Origin: Hippasteria phrygiana
Lineage: Eukaryota > Echinodermata > Asteroidea > Valvatida > Goniasteridae
Reading direction: 5' to 3'
NCBI GenBank assembly: GCA_037893225.1
Contig: JAZGUH010000331.1
Location: 1,860,001-1,924,000 of the forward strand
DNA length: 64,000 nt
Shown here: positions 30,741-41,911 of the stretch, piece by piece
Position numbering within the stretch: position 1 is the first letter of the stretch
How the letters are laid out: each line of letters starts with the position of its first letter
Notes under the pieces: model-generated
Databases searched by the model: none
Seen by the model: the letters and a program-made list of their open reading frames with translations, nothing else
Told to the model about the DNA's origin: nothing
Translations under genes and position numbers: made by a program

Positions 30741-30904
30741 TCTCACAGCATTTACAGTTACACCCTGCATTGGTACAAGCGCCCGCTAGTGTTCACAGAA
30801 AATTGATTTGGTAGTGACCTTTGTGGCCTTCTTGCGAGGCGTGCTAAAAATCGCTAAGCTAGGGAGTCTAAATAATTGGCGAGCGAGGTTAACAATTTGT
30901 TGGC

Positions 30905-32215
30905 CGGACCGGTGTCATGCCAAAAAGTGTCCGGTGCCAAATACTGTCCGCTCATTAGCATACTGCTCTCTGATTGGTCAAATACTGGCCGCTGAGCACG
31001 CGCAAAAGACACGGACACTATTTGGCATGTATTGCATGCCAAAAAGTGTCCGCTGCTAAAAAAGTGTCCGCTCATGCATGCCTTGCAACGTTGCATTATG
31101 CACAGCACAATATGAACACCCAAAGCACGCTACCAAATACTGTCTGCTAACTTAAAATCCTGCCAAATACTGTCCGTTCCTTGCCAAATACTGTCCGTTC
31201 CTTGCCAAATACTGTCGGCTAAATTGCTGCCAAATAATGTCCGCTAAATTGCTGTCAAATACACTGTCCGTTCCTTGCCAAATACTGTCTAGCTTTCCTT
31301 GCCAAATACTGTCGGCTAAATTGCTGCCAAATAATGTCAGTTCCTTGCCAAATACTGTCCGCTAAATTGCTGCCAAATACTGTTCGTTCCTTGCCGAATA
31401 CTGTCCTTTCCTTGCCAGAAAATGTCCGCAAATTGCTGCCAAATACTGTCCGTTTCTTGGCAAATACTTTTTGTTTTTACTATACCTCATACGTATTCAT
31501 GTACCAGCGACTATTTTGAATCGTTGGATGAGTTTTTATCCACTTTTTTTCTTGACAGCCCGTTCAATTTTATCATACTGTCTGCTTCATACCCCTTCAT
31601 ATTTTCCCCAATGTTCTCCTTGACGTCACCTGCACAGCACAAAGGGGAAACTGTAGATCTGCACAATGAGCAAAACTAAGTTGGCGGAGGAAACATACGT
31701 AAGACATGTAAGTTATAAAAAAGTGCAGATAAGCAGTGATGAACGACAAAGTGCTCAGTTACAGAGAAATGAAGTGCAAATCTAATGTACAGAAATAATA
31801 AGACTAGAGGGAATAAACGCAGAACTGTGTAATAGGCCTAGCTTCATGTCCTAAATATATGCAAAAGACGTGAACGAAAATGCCAACAAAACACACAGAA
31901 ACAGGCCGAACAATTGATATATGCTAGTCCATACAAAGCAATATACGCAAACTCAAGTTAATCAACACTAAAAGAGGTAAAATAAACCCAAAAAGATGAT
32001 ATTAAAAGATGCGAATGAGAACTTATCGTCACGCATATATGTTGTAGCTTGACGGCAAGGACGCGATGGATGCACGCTACGTACGCCCGCGCCCGGACAC
32101 TATTTAGCAAGCTTTCGGTATCGCAATGACGTATACCCACTTGACCAATCAGAGAGTAGTATGCTAATGAGCGGACAGTATTTGGCACTGGACACTTTTT
32201 GGCGCCTGTCCTGAG
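30905..32215. mobile_element. Non-autonomous element with long TIRs and a GCCAAATACTGTCC array
   Basis: The left part (about 30910-31030: GCCAAAAAGTGTCCGGTGCC, then AAATACTGTCCGCTCATTAG) recurs inverted at about 32095-32215. Between them, about 31120-31470 holds roughly 20 copies of TTGCCAAATACTGTCC(G) with TTCC or GCTAAATTG spacers. No coding sequence is recognised. It fits a MITE whose subterminal motif was amplified in tandem. Confidence 0.78.
31471..32090. other. Interior of the 30.9-32.2 kb element, nothing recognised
   Basis: AT-rich sequence without coding or repeat structure that I can name. Confidence 0.45.
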
Positions 32216-32820
32216 GATGAGCGCAGCACGAGTTCTTGTCATCTGCGAGTCATCGCTCAAACTTCGCGATAAACTGGCTGATTTTATACATATTGAAAGA
32301 ATAAATCTAAAATATTTGAAATTAATATGTATTTCCTGATCTATATACACCATTTAACTGTACTTTTCCCCGGAATATCAGAATAAATTGAATTCTTCTG
32401 CGTACATGTGTTTCCACGATTTTGCCTGCCCATCATGCACACATTTCGTGTGTAGCGTATTGACTACACACGCAAAACATTGACCCATCCGAAATGACTC
32501 ATCTTACGAATGATGCAAAATTGCAATGAATAATTACGCTAAATAATCCTGAATAAATAAGCTTCCTTACTATTTCATCAATTACCAATTTGAGTGAAAG
32601 TTGTAAAAAAACAAGCAATATTTTCTTCCCTTTCGCAAAACCGCACTTCAACTCGCCACCGAGAAAAAAAACTGTACAATCCATGCTATTTGTTTTAGTT
32701 GTCTAGGTGGACCCGTATTTTTGCCGTCTGCATGAACTCTTCAGATCAACCCTTCTGATTTGTCAATCCGTAATACACCGTATTTGCGTAATTGCGAAAC
32801 GGTATATTTGTTCACGATTT
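32216..32820. other. Intergenic, nothing recognised
   Basis: No supported feature. GTGTGTAGC and CTACACACG form a small inverted pair near 32450. Confidence 0.45.
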
Positions 32821-33440
32821 TTAGCATGCCTTCCAACGGCGTTGGGTAGCTAGGGAGTCAGCTGGCCAATCAGCGATGCTTCGTAGCTTTGTGGTGGCAA
32901 TGTGGGCTAGTATATGCAGGGTGAATAGGCAGTGTAAATGCTGTGTTCTTGGGGGTAGAATCTGACTCAGATTGTGGTGGGGCGCCAAAAAGCAGGTGGG
33001 AACTCTGAAAGAAGAGAACCGCTCAGAGAGACCAAGGGCCGAGAAGAGGAAAGTTGAATTACCGTCCAAGCCGGGGGGACCATAGCACCCGGATTGCTGG
33101 GGGTCGGGGCCAAAGAGGCGGCCGGCGGAGGTGCGGTGGTCCCTGGATAAGTCTTTGAGGTGTTCGTAGACTTAGGAGTCTTTTAAGTTAGACATGAAGA
33201 CGGTGGGGGACCAGTGGAAGATATGATTGACTGTCTTCGTACTAATTTGAAAAACGTGCGAGAACAGCCCGTTGTAAACTCACCGGCGAAATAGTGAACT
33301 TCCGGACAAATAGCCAGTAAGTTGTAACGTGCGAAGTCACGTAGCGGGAGTGTGTGGCTAATGCAGCCGGTGCGATGCTACATTCTGATTGCTACGGTGT
33401 GAACTACTTGCAGCCCGTGCGAAGTTTTAAGCTAATGAAT
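32821..33440 (-). pseudogene. DIRS-type gag 5' fragment, copy 3
   Basis: GNSTFLFSALGLSERFSSFR on the minus strand matches [19 protein letters not shown] in copy 1. The nucleotide block AAAGTTGAATTACCG...CCGG.TCGCTGGGGGTC and the TTGCAGCCCGTGCGAAG array to about 33430 follow in the same order. Only the 5' end of gag and the control array remain. Confidence 0.62.
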
Positions 33441-34013
33441 GGTCTAGAGCCTGAAATTTCACCCCTGGTGGCGCGCATCCGGAGAACTTGAATAGGGAAA
33501 TTAATGTGTAAAACTTGTAAAATTTGCAATTATTTTCGGTACATTGAATTCTTAAGAAAATCACCCTAAAAAAGGCCTTTGTAAAATTATTACTAGCATA
33601 TCAATTTATGGAAACTAATAAATCACCTGTTGCGAACGAGAAATATTAACAAACATTTACCTCTCACTTCCAAAAATCTAAAACACATACGGACTACTCT
33701 TACAAAGATGAACATTCATGAAATAATTTTGTGGCAATCATTGGGTAAAAACTGATAGTTAAGTAGATTTTTTTAATAAAGATACAGGACTCATTACCAA
33801 TTTCGAAAGAAATTTAATGTAACCGCTGATAAGGACGGTGGGTGAGGCTGTACGCCAGACATTCAAGATCAAGCCAGCCCGGCCTAATTTAGAACACATC
33901 GGCTGTAGGTAAGTTTTTCAAAAACGCACGCTTCGCAACTTCTATATTCTCGTTCTCTCGCGAGTAGGCGAAATGAAAAGGAACGCGCAAATCGGGGTTT
34001 CACCTGGGTATGC
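33441..34013. other. Intergenic, nothing recognised
   Basis: No supported feature. Confidence 0.45.
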
Positions 34014-34607
34014 TAACACATTGCTTTGGATTTTTCGATTTGGGCTATAAAACTGAAATGGATGGTTGGGAAGCTTTTTTATAAGTAGAATATAAAGATT
34101 CACATAACTATCCCTTGAAATTGCGTGGTTTTTGTTTAATTTCGTGACAAATAACGGTCCGCCATTTTGTAGAACCAAATTTTTGACTCCAGAAAATGGC
34201 GGACCGTGTTCACTAGTCGTATTTCCAGTCGCAGCTGGTTGAAGTACGTTCTGTTTATCCATTTTGATGTACTGTAGCACGGCGCGCAGCACTGGCGATA
34301 TGTGTCGAGAGGTAGAGAATGGTAACTGGCGATCATCTGATAGGTTTACAAGGCTGCGGCGCCAGCCTAAAGACTCTTATAGCGTATTTTGTATAAGCTG
34401 CCGGATATGGAGTGGTATTTACTACTGGAAATAATTAAGTCTGTGTTTCGCATGTCAGGGGTCAGAGGCCATTTTTTGTTTTGTAATCACTACTCACTAA
34501 TTACAACACATTATACGTGTCTTTTTGCATGAACAACTCTTATAAAAGATAAGGAACATTTCCAAACAGCAAACTTTCAGGACATTTGAAGGCAATGTGT
34601 CCCTTTA
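34014..34607. mobile_element. TTAAAGGGACACATTGC-family element, left-truncated copy
   Basis: From ACACATTGCTTTGGAT (34014) to GGCAATGTGTCCCTTTAA (34607) it closely matches 40337-40947. The first bases of the left end are missing. It contains an internal inverted pair GTCCGCCATTTTGTAGAACC / facing AAAATGGCGGAC. Confidence 0.8.
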
Positions 34608-34839
34608 AGGTCAAAAATAATATTTTCTTTTTCCGCTATCTACAAGTGTTTTTTCCACAATTTTATTTGAAAAATAATATTAAATTCCACGCTGAGTATT
34701 TCTTGGGGGCGGTTAAAGTTAGAAATCATTCTACCAAAACTTATTGCAGGTGAAAGAGCAATGCAATGTAAAATTTCCATAGGTGGGCTGCGCGAGGTCC
34801 CCGGAAGCCTGTCACGTGACCTTTTACTTTATAGTAGAG

Positions 34840-34990
34840 GAGAAACTGATCGGCTTACAACTCATGCGATGCTACCCTCTATAGTTGCTACGGCGCGAGA
34901 TACTAGTGCAGCCTATGCAAAGCCTCACGCTACAGCCGGATAAAGAGTGGCGTATGAGTGAGCGACGAGATGACAGTAAGGGGTCTCACT
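34840..34990. repeat. Fragment of the TTGCAGCCTGTGCGAAG array
   Basis: Contains GGCTTACAACTCATGCGATG, GCAGCCTATGCAAAGCCTCA and GATAAAGAGTGGCGTATGAG, which match 11160-11300 in order. A detached piece of the DIRS-linked array. Confidence 0.6.
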
Positions 34991-35535
34991 CGGCCAGGGC
35001 CGTAAGTACCCCTAGAACTATGGGGTTCCGACAGTAAGAATAAGAAAGTCATTCCCATGCAATCACGTTTGACATGTGCGCACGAAAACCACTGCACGGT
35101 TTTCCCCCAAAATCATACTCTGCCTCATTTACGTACATCCTCACCTTTCGGCGCCAAGCCAAATATCGCCTGAAGCGGTTCCAATTTTCGAAAAAAGGTG
35201 AAAAAAAATCTCCGATACGTACTGACAGCAAATGACACGACATGCATGATGCGACTGTTGCCGGCCGGCCGGCCGGGTCATGTGCGCGGGTCGGATCGGA
35301 CCAGACAAGCTCATGAAGTACGGCGCGCATGGCATGCACTGCCGGCCGGCAACAGTCGCATCATCATGCATGTCGTGTCATTTGCTGTCAGTACGTATCG
35401 GATATTTTTTTTCACCTTTTTTGAAAATTGGAACCGCTTCAGGCGATATTTGGTTTGGCGCACACAAGGTGAGGATGTAAATGAGGCAGAGTATGATTTT
35501 GGGGGAAAACCGTGTAGTGGTTTTTGTGCGCACAT

Positions 35536-37692
35536 AGTGACCACGATGCTATTGTCTTCGAGTGCAATTGTGGAGCTAAGCCGGTTCTAAGGGTAAATAG
35601 CAACATTTATTTTTACTCTCAAACTGATTTTGTTCAGTTCAAAGATAGTTTAAAACTTGCTCATTCTGAACTTCTTGATGCGATTAATCCAAGTGATATC
35701 CAGACCTCTTGGCAAACTTGGAAACGTATTGTACTTGATGTTGCTGACTCCACAATTCCACATAAGGTCGTAAGTAATAAAAACAAGTATACCCCTTGGA
35801 TCACAGGCGAGATTAAAAGGGCTATTAGAATACGTAACAGGTACTTTAAGATTGCCAAATCATCTAAACGACCTAATCACTGGGAGAGATATAAAACTGC
35901 AAGGCGTGATGTCAAATGTAAAATTAAGCGAAGCCATTCTGATCATGTTGAGCACATTGTATCTGAAGTGGACAGTAACCCTAAACAGTTTTGGAACTAC
36001 GTTAAAGCTCGTAAAACTACTGATTCGTCTATTAATTGCTTAACTGATAATGGTGTAAAAGTCACAGATTCTTATAAAATGGCTGAGGTAATGAATTACC
36101 AGTTTAGTTCGGTTTTTAATATTCAAGATGACATGCAAAAATCCGATGAACGTGCGACAGACCCAAGGCCAGTTGCAGACAGTATGTGTGACATTAGATG
36201 TACACCATACGAAGTTCGAAAACTACTCAATGAAATTGATGTCAAGAAGGCCCAAGGCCCTGATGGAATGGCGCCAAGAATCCTGAAAGAGGGTGCTGAT
36301 TATTTATCGCCCTCTTTGGCCAAACTGTTTAACGCCTCCTTAAAATCGGGCATAGTTCCAGACGATTGGCGAAAAGCGCACGTAATTCCATTATTTAAAA
36401 AGGGTAAACGTGATGATGCCAGTAATTACAGACCCATCTCCCTCACTTCAGTAGTTTGTAAAACTTTAGAGAGGATTGTTTGTAACAGGCTGGTTAATCA
36501 CCTTAACACTAATAATATTTTAAACGATAATCAGCATGGTTTTAGAGCCCAGCGTTCGTGTGAAACACAATTAATCGATGCCGTCCACGACTGGAGCAGT
36601 TTTTTAGACGCTGGTGCTAATGTTGACATAATTTTTCTTGATTTTGCTAAAGCATTTGACAGAGTACGCCATGATTTTCTCCGCAGTAAGCTCGTCAAAT
36701 ATGGTGTCGGAACTTTAAATGTTAGATGGATTATGAATTTTCTTACTCACAGAGAACAAAGAGTCTCTATCAATGGTAAATTTTCGCCATGGACCGAAGT
36801 AAAATCAGGTGTTCCACCGGGCACCATACTTGGTCCAACACTGTTTCTTTGCTTTATAAACGACATTTCTGTCAATATTCAGTCTACATTACGTTTATAT
36901 GCCGATGACTGTGTCTTATACCGTCCCATTTTAAATGAAAATGACGTCGAGATTTTACAGTCTGACCTAAACTTACTCCACACTTGGTCTGAACGATGGA
37001 AACTAAATTTTAACGTAGATAAGTGTAAGGTCATGAGAATGACTAGAAAACATCAACTTAGTGAACCTAACTATTATATTGATGTGAAAAGATTGTCTAC
37101 CACGACGTGTGAAAAATACCTTGGCGTTATGATTAATGACAAGTTAAACTGGAACGAACACTGTCATGCCATATATACAAACTGTAGCAAAATGCTGGGT
37201 TTGATAAAACGAAATTTTAGGAACTGCTCCAGAAACATTTTAAAGCGGTTGTATATTTCTCTTATTCGATCCCGAATGGATTATTGTTGTACAGTTTGGG
37301 ATCCGCATAGATTAACTCATTCTTCTGTTTTAGAACGTATTCAAAACTAGAGCGCTAGATTTATCCTCAGGGACTGGCATACTAGCTATGATATATTAAT
37401 TACCGAGCTAGGCTGGAGTAACCTTCAAACAAGAAGAAAGTTTCTGCGACTTGTTATGTGCTTTAAAATTTTAAACAATCTTGTCAATGTTAGCTCCCTT
37501 AACAAATTTAGTCCTGCTTCAAGAATTGGCCGAAATGATCATAACCGTAAATTACAAATCCCTTTTGCCAGAACAGATTGCTTTAAGTTTTCATTTTTTC
37601 TTCGAACAGCTAGTGATTGGAATAGGCTACCTAACCATGTCATTCAATGTACATCGTTGAACGCCTTTAAACGCTCCCTTCTGAATTTTTAA
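35536..37692 (+). pseudogene. Non-LTR ORF2 fragment: reverse transcriptase with one stop codon
   Basis: About 718 residues of ORF2. The SDHDA motif closing the endonuclease is followed by a linker and the reverse transcriptase: KAQGPDGMAPRILK, NYRPISLTSV, HGFRAQRSCETQL, FLDFAKAFDRV, SGVPPGTILGPTLF, and the catalytic LYADDC (YADD codons at 36898-36909). The C-terminal thumb-like region runs on through CEKYLGVMIN and SRMDYCCTVWDP to FKRSLLNF and TAA at 37690-37692. A single in-frame TAG at 37348-37350 interrupts it after ERIQN; otherwise the frame is open. In function it would copy element RNA into DNA at a nicked target. Lacking most of the endonuclease and carrying a stop, it cannot move itself. 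Clade call CR1/Jockey-like is from motif style. Confidence 0.9.
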
Positions 37693-37997
37693 CTTCTTAA
37701 TTTTTGTTAATTTTAACTTTAACTTTAATTTTATGTTAATATTTTTCGTGTCTCGTTTTTTATCTTTCTTGTTGTTCTTATAGTCTGTGGTTTACTTTAG
37801 TTTTAATTCCTTTTATTCTTCTTTCCGGGGAGTGATTTTATAGTTTTGTATTTTATTTTTCTTAGTCGTATGGTGACTGTGTTTTTATATTAGTTTTAAA
37901 TTCTTTTAACTTATCCGGGGAGTGATTTTGTAAGGACCCTGTGGTCTTGTTCACAACCCTTGACTTGGTCAGAAATTTTATAATAATAATAATAATA
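35536..37997 (+). mobile_element. 5'-truncated CR1/Jockey-type non-LTR retrotransposon
   Basis: The insertion starts exactly within the end of an AP-endonuclease domain (S-D-H-D-A at 35536-35550), runs through a reverse transcriptase and C-terminal region, has a short 3' UTR (37693-37978) and ends in (TAA)n at about 37979-37997. 5' truncation is the usual outcome of target-primed reverse transcription. Target duplication is at most a couple of bases. Confidence 0.88.
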
Positions 37998-38019
37998 ATG
38001 TCAAACGTGATTGCATGGG

Positions 38020-38240
38020 CGGGCCGTAAGTACCGAATGGGATAGCGAGTGAGTGACTTGAAGCCTGTGGGAAAAGTCCCACTCGTTCGGTACGGCATGA
38101 GTTACTTACTTGCAACCTGTAAAGCCTCACGTACGTTAATGGTCAAAGGTAATTGGGTATGGAGTGAGCTACTTGCAGCCTGTGCGAAGTCCCACTTGTT
38201 ACGTACGGCATGAGATATTGCAGCCTGTGCGAAGCGGCCG
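38020..38240. repeat. TTGCAGCCTGTGCGAAG array fragment
   Basis: GGCCGTAAGTACCGAATGGG, ATAGCGAGTGAGTGACTTG and several TTGCAGCCTGTGCGAAG cores repeat the order at 11300-11460. It lies directly right of the split foldback element. Confidence 0.75.
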
Positions 38241-40336
38241 GATAACGAGTAGTCTTGGTTCCAAGACCTTCGTGTTCCTTTTTTCCTTCCGAACGAGGGC
38301 GCTGTTTCTCAGTAAATCGATTCGGATTGTATTCGATAATGTTTTATATATTACGCGTACTGACAAGAATCGATTCTACTGTTCTTTGCTCGGTTCTTCA
38401 CTTCCACGAAGGTAGGTCTTGGATATTTCTGTCCGCGGGTCTTAACTTTTTCTTTACTTTTTCGACATTCTCCCCCGACTTCCCGGGGGAGCCAATCAGC
38501 AATTGAGTTTGACCTTGACAAATGAATTATTCATAACTTGGCGAGCATGCACGATTAAATAGGACGCGGTGCGGTCATCACCCTGGTTGCGTTTTTTTGT
38601 GTATGTGTGTTGTGTTGTCTGGAAATTTGAAGTTCACCGCGCCCGGGCCTCCCCCGCTCGCTGGCTCTTTTGCTCGCTCGCTCCCCCGCCGACGCGTCGA
38701 CCGTTGTTTTGGATGAGGGATTGCGCGATCCGCGTGACCCAGTCTGTTATGTCTGTGGGAAATATTTTTTAAGTTGACGTGTAGGCACGACGTACGTGTC
38801 GTTAAAATCCGCGAAGTATCTGTAGTGCAGCTGATTTCTGTAGTGCAGCTGAAGTTTATTTAGACATCAAATAAGTGTAGGCCTATACGAAATATTTGTG
38901 CGACACTTGTCACAGACAAGTGAGGAAAGTACTTTTAATCTTCTTCAACATTAACAAATGAGGATGGTGAGTGAACATGTGAGGTATATTTTAATACTAC
39001 CGAATGTAAATTTAGAACTATAACCTTTGATGACAGCCAGTGTGTTTACGTGCTTACTATTCCACATTTCCAAATTTCCACATAATAGAAAAATACATGC
39101 AGTAGTCGGTGTACATATATTGGTTAAAAGAACTACATCACAATTGATTTCATTAGAGTCATAATTGATCAGTTTCAATATTTTTTTTAAACAACAATTT
39201 TTATACAAAGGAAAACATATCAGAAAGGATTAACAAATGGTGATACATACGGCGTACATAATAGCCCAACTTTTATAGTTAAATATAATCCCCAAGAAAT
39301 TGTCGACAAGAAGAAGTGTTGATAAGTGAAGGCAAAAACATAGATTTTGGGGTTGTGGGGATGGGGAATATATCTCCACCCACACACACTTTATGACAAG
39401 ATCACCCCTAGACAATAAAACCAGACAGAAGAAAAAATTAAAATAGACCAGGAGGTTATTATAAATTTCACATGGAAATTACAGTAGAATTGTCGGAAAG
39501 AGGGTTAAATTTGGGTTTGTGTATGGACCATAATTAATACATGTGTAATAAGCAGCGTAGTGTCCAATCTCCCCCCCCCCCCCCCCTGATAACCCCCACC
39601 CCCCCTCCTTTCCCGGTCTCCACACATGTCATAGTCAAATCATGGAGGCGCGCTTGAGTGAAGGTAACAATTTATGAGAAGGTATTACCCGATGACATGT
39701 ACATTATATATTGTGCATGTACACTGTATGAGCTAGAACACTGGTGTATAAACATGTGAGGTGATAAACTTAAAAAAGACTTCAGAATGGAGGACGTCCC
39801 AGCCAGTTTGTATAAGTAAATGTATTCTTTTTTCTAAATGCCACATAGAGTAATGGTTTCAATGTACATATTGCAGCAGTTGAAAAAAAATTCAATTTTT
39901 CTACACTGAGTAGTAAATGACCGGTACATCTGCCAATTTAATTGTTCAGGATGGAAATTGAAAATACATGAAAAAAGAGATGTAACAAATGGTGTGTTTC
40001 ATATTTCTGATGAACTCTGTGGCAGTTCTAACCTTCAATGGTAAAGTATATGTTAACATAAATGTAACTTTACAATAATGGTTTAAAATCTTTACAGAAA
40101 TACATTTTATCCAGTGAAAAATTATGTTTACCTCAAGAATTAGAATAAATGAGTGAAGTTAACCATCTACTTTGATTTTAAATCCACTGCATTTAAGTGG
40201 TTTGCTGGGCTGGCTATTTCAGACTTCTCTTCTTCATGTTCACTTTTTTAAATATTAGTATACATGGATTACTATACACATGTAGGAATGTAATGTATTT
40301 AGTGGAGGAATTTTTTATTGGGAGAAATATAAGTAA
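38241..40336. other. Intergenic; only an element-end fragment at the left
   Basis: AGTCTTGGTTCCAAGACCTT (38251 on) matches the terminal 17 bp of the RecQ-carrying element and is followed by CGAGGGCGCTG, but the rest of the end is absent. A C tract lies at about 39571-39606. No gene is supported. Confidence 0.5.
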
Positions 40337-40947
40337 TTAAAGGGACACATTGCTTTGGATTTTGCGATTTAGGCTTTAAAACTGAAATGGATATGGTTGG
40401 GAAGCTTTTTTAAAAGTAGAATATAAAGATTCACATAACTATCCCTTTAAATTGCGTGGTTTTTGTTTAATTTCGTGACAAATAACGGTCCGCCATTTTG
40501 TAGAACCAAATTTTTGACTCCACAAAATGGCGGGCTGTGTTCACCAGTCGTATTTCCAGTCGCATCTGGTTGAAGTACGTTCTGTTGATCCATTTTGATG
40601 TACTGTGGCACGGCGCGCAGCACTGGCGATATGTGTCGAGAGGTAGAGAATTGTACCTGGCGATCATCTGATAGGTTCACGAGGCCACTGGCTGCGGCGC
40701 CAGCCTAAAGACTCTTACAGTGTATTTTGCGCATTATTTAGACGGTGGTATTTAGTACTGGAAATAAGTCTATGTTTCGCAGGTCAGATGTCAGGGGTAA
40801 GCGGCCAATTTTATTTTTTGTAATCACTACTCACTAATTACAACACATATTATACGTGTTTTTTTGCATGAACAACTCTTATAAAAGATAAGGAACATTT
40901 ACAAACAGCAAAATTTCATGACATTTGAAGGCAAAGTGTCCCTTTAA
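40337..40947. mobile_element. TTAAAGGGACACATTGC-family element, complete copy
   Basis: Ends TTAAAGGGACACATTGC (40337) and GCAAAGTGTCCCTTTAA (40947) are inverted repeats. A TTAA target preference as in piggyBac or Kolobok-type elements is possible. No coding capacity. Closely matches 34014-34607. Confidence 0.82.
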
Positions 40948-41640
40948 TTAAGCTGCACCTTGAAGACAAAGTGAGTAAAAACGTTTTTCAGTCAAAAGTT
41001 GACCAGAGACCATCCTGTAAATGTATTGTGCATGCAACTGGACTGAAATATCCAGTACAATACTGGGCCTGCCCATGGCTGGCTGCAAAAAAGGCACCAC
41101 ATGTTTGTACATGTAATTAAACAAGACTGGCAAAAATCAATCTTTGATAAAAAATAATTTAAAAATTGGACTATTCTGCATTTATTCATTCACATTGGCT
41201 AATTAACATCCCAGGTTAAAGTGCACACCTGCAGGTAAATTGTCATTATCTGGGACGTACCAAGAAAGATCAGAATCTCCAAGTTATTCAAACTTGAAGT
41301 TCAAGTACGTATACGCGTGCACTATACATGTATCCACAGTGTTCACATGTGGATTGGCCTTTGTATACATGTACATGTACATGTACATTGTATGTACAAG
41401 TGGCTTTTGTACACAGTACATCCACGTTTTTTTTCAAACGGTAATATATTACACGTCGCGTCGACCGCAGGCGCATTTTGCATAATTGGGGCAATCGGTC
41501 AAACCATGGAGGTCAGACCAGTCACGTGATATAAATAATGCATGTTTAGCCACGATTTCCATAGTCGGGTCCCGCCCTCAAAAGTCCATGATTGATTGAT
41601 CGCAAGTACGCCTGCCGTAAATTGCGCCCTCTGTTGATGA
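40948..41640. other. Intergenic with an ACATGT repeat
   Basis: A (TACATG)n run lies at about 41366-41390; the open frames across it are low-complexity. Nothing else is supported. Confidence 0.5.
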
Positions 41641-41763
41641 CAAGTATCAGACAGTAACGTCTTGAACCAAGACTAGATAATGAGCGGCGTATGAGTGAGC
41701 GACAAGACGACAGAATGGGGTCTCACTCATCATATAGCGAGTGAGCGACTTTCAGCCCAACAA

Positions 41764-41900
41764 AACATGTCTTCCCCTGCCTAGCGCGCTAAGAGAAAAG
41801 ATACATAAAATGGCGGGCAGGCCACAAGGTATTGTGGGAAGTAAATCTTATCGAATGACTAGCGCCCTCTAGGGAATAATGCATATGTAGTGAGCTTTAC
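41764..41900. repeat. Dispersed repeat, copy of 12278-12440
   Basis: Shares AACATGTCTTC, AGCGCGCTAAGAGAAAAGA, ATGGCGGGC and AGCGCCCTCTAGGGAATAAT with the copy at 12278 and, inverted, 6758-6905. It sits immediately left of the RecQ-carrying element. Confidence 0.7.
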
Positions 41901-41911
41901 ATGTAAGATGA

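Larger units (their letters stand above)
35054..38019. mobile_element. Large foldback element split by a retrotransposon
   Basis: The left arm 35054-35270 (CCCATGCAATCACGTTTGAC outward, GCCGGCCGGC inward) is mirrored at 35340-35535. The last 22 bp of the right arm are displaced to 37998-38019 (ATGTCAAACGTGATTGCATG...). The displaced block restores the palindrome exactly, so an insertion at 35536-37997 split the right arm. The spacer (35275-35338) has no coding content. No transposase is seen. Confidence 0.88.

Noticed and set aside
30905..31470. CRISPR-like array, from the regular GCCAAATACTGTCC repeats
   Set aside because: Spacers are themselves repeated (TTCC, GCTAAATTG), the host is an animal and the repeats match the element's own ends.
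38540..38770. Promoter and first exon of a gene (TTAAATAGG near a GC-rich stretch)
   Set aside because: A TATA-like word and GC-rich DNA alone are weak; no downstream coding match was found.
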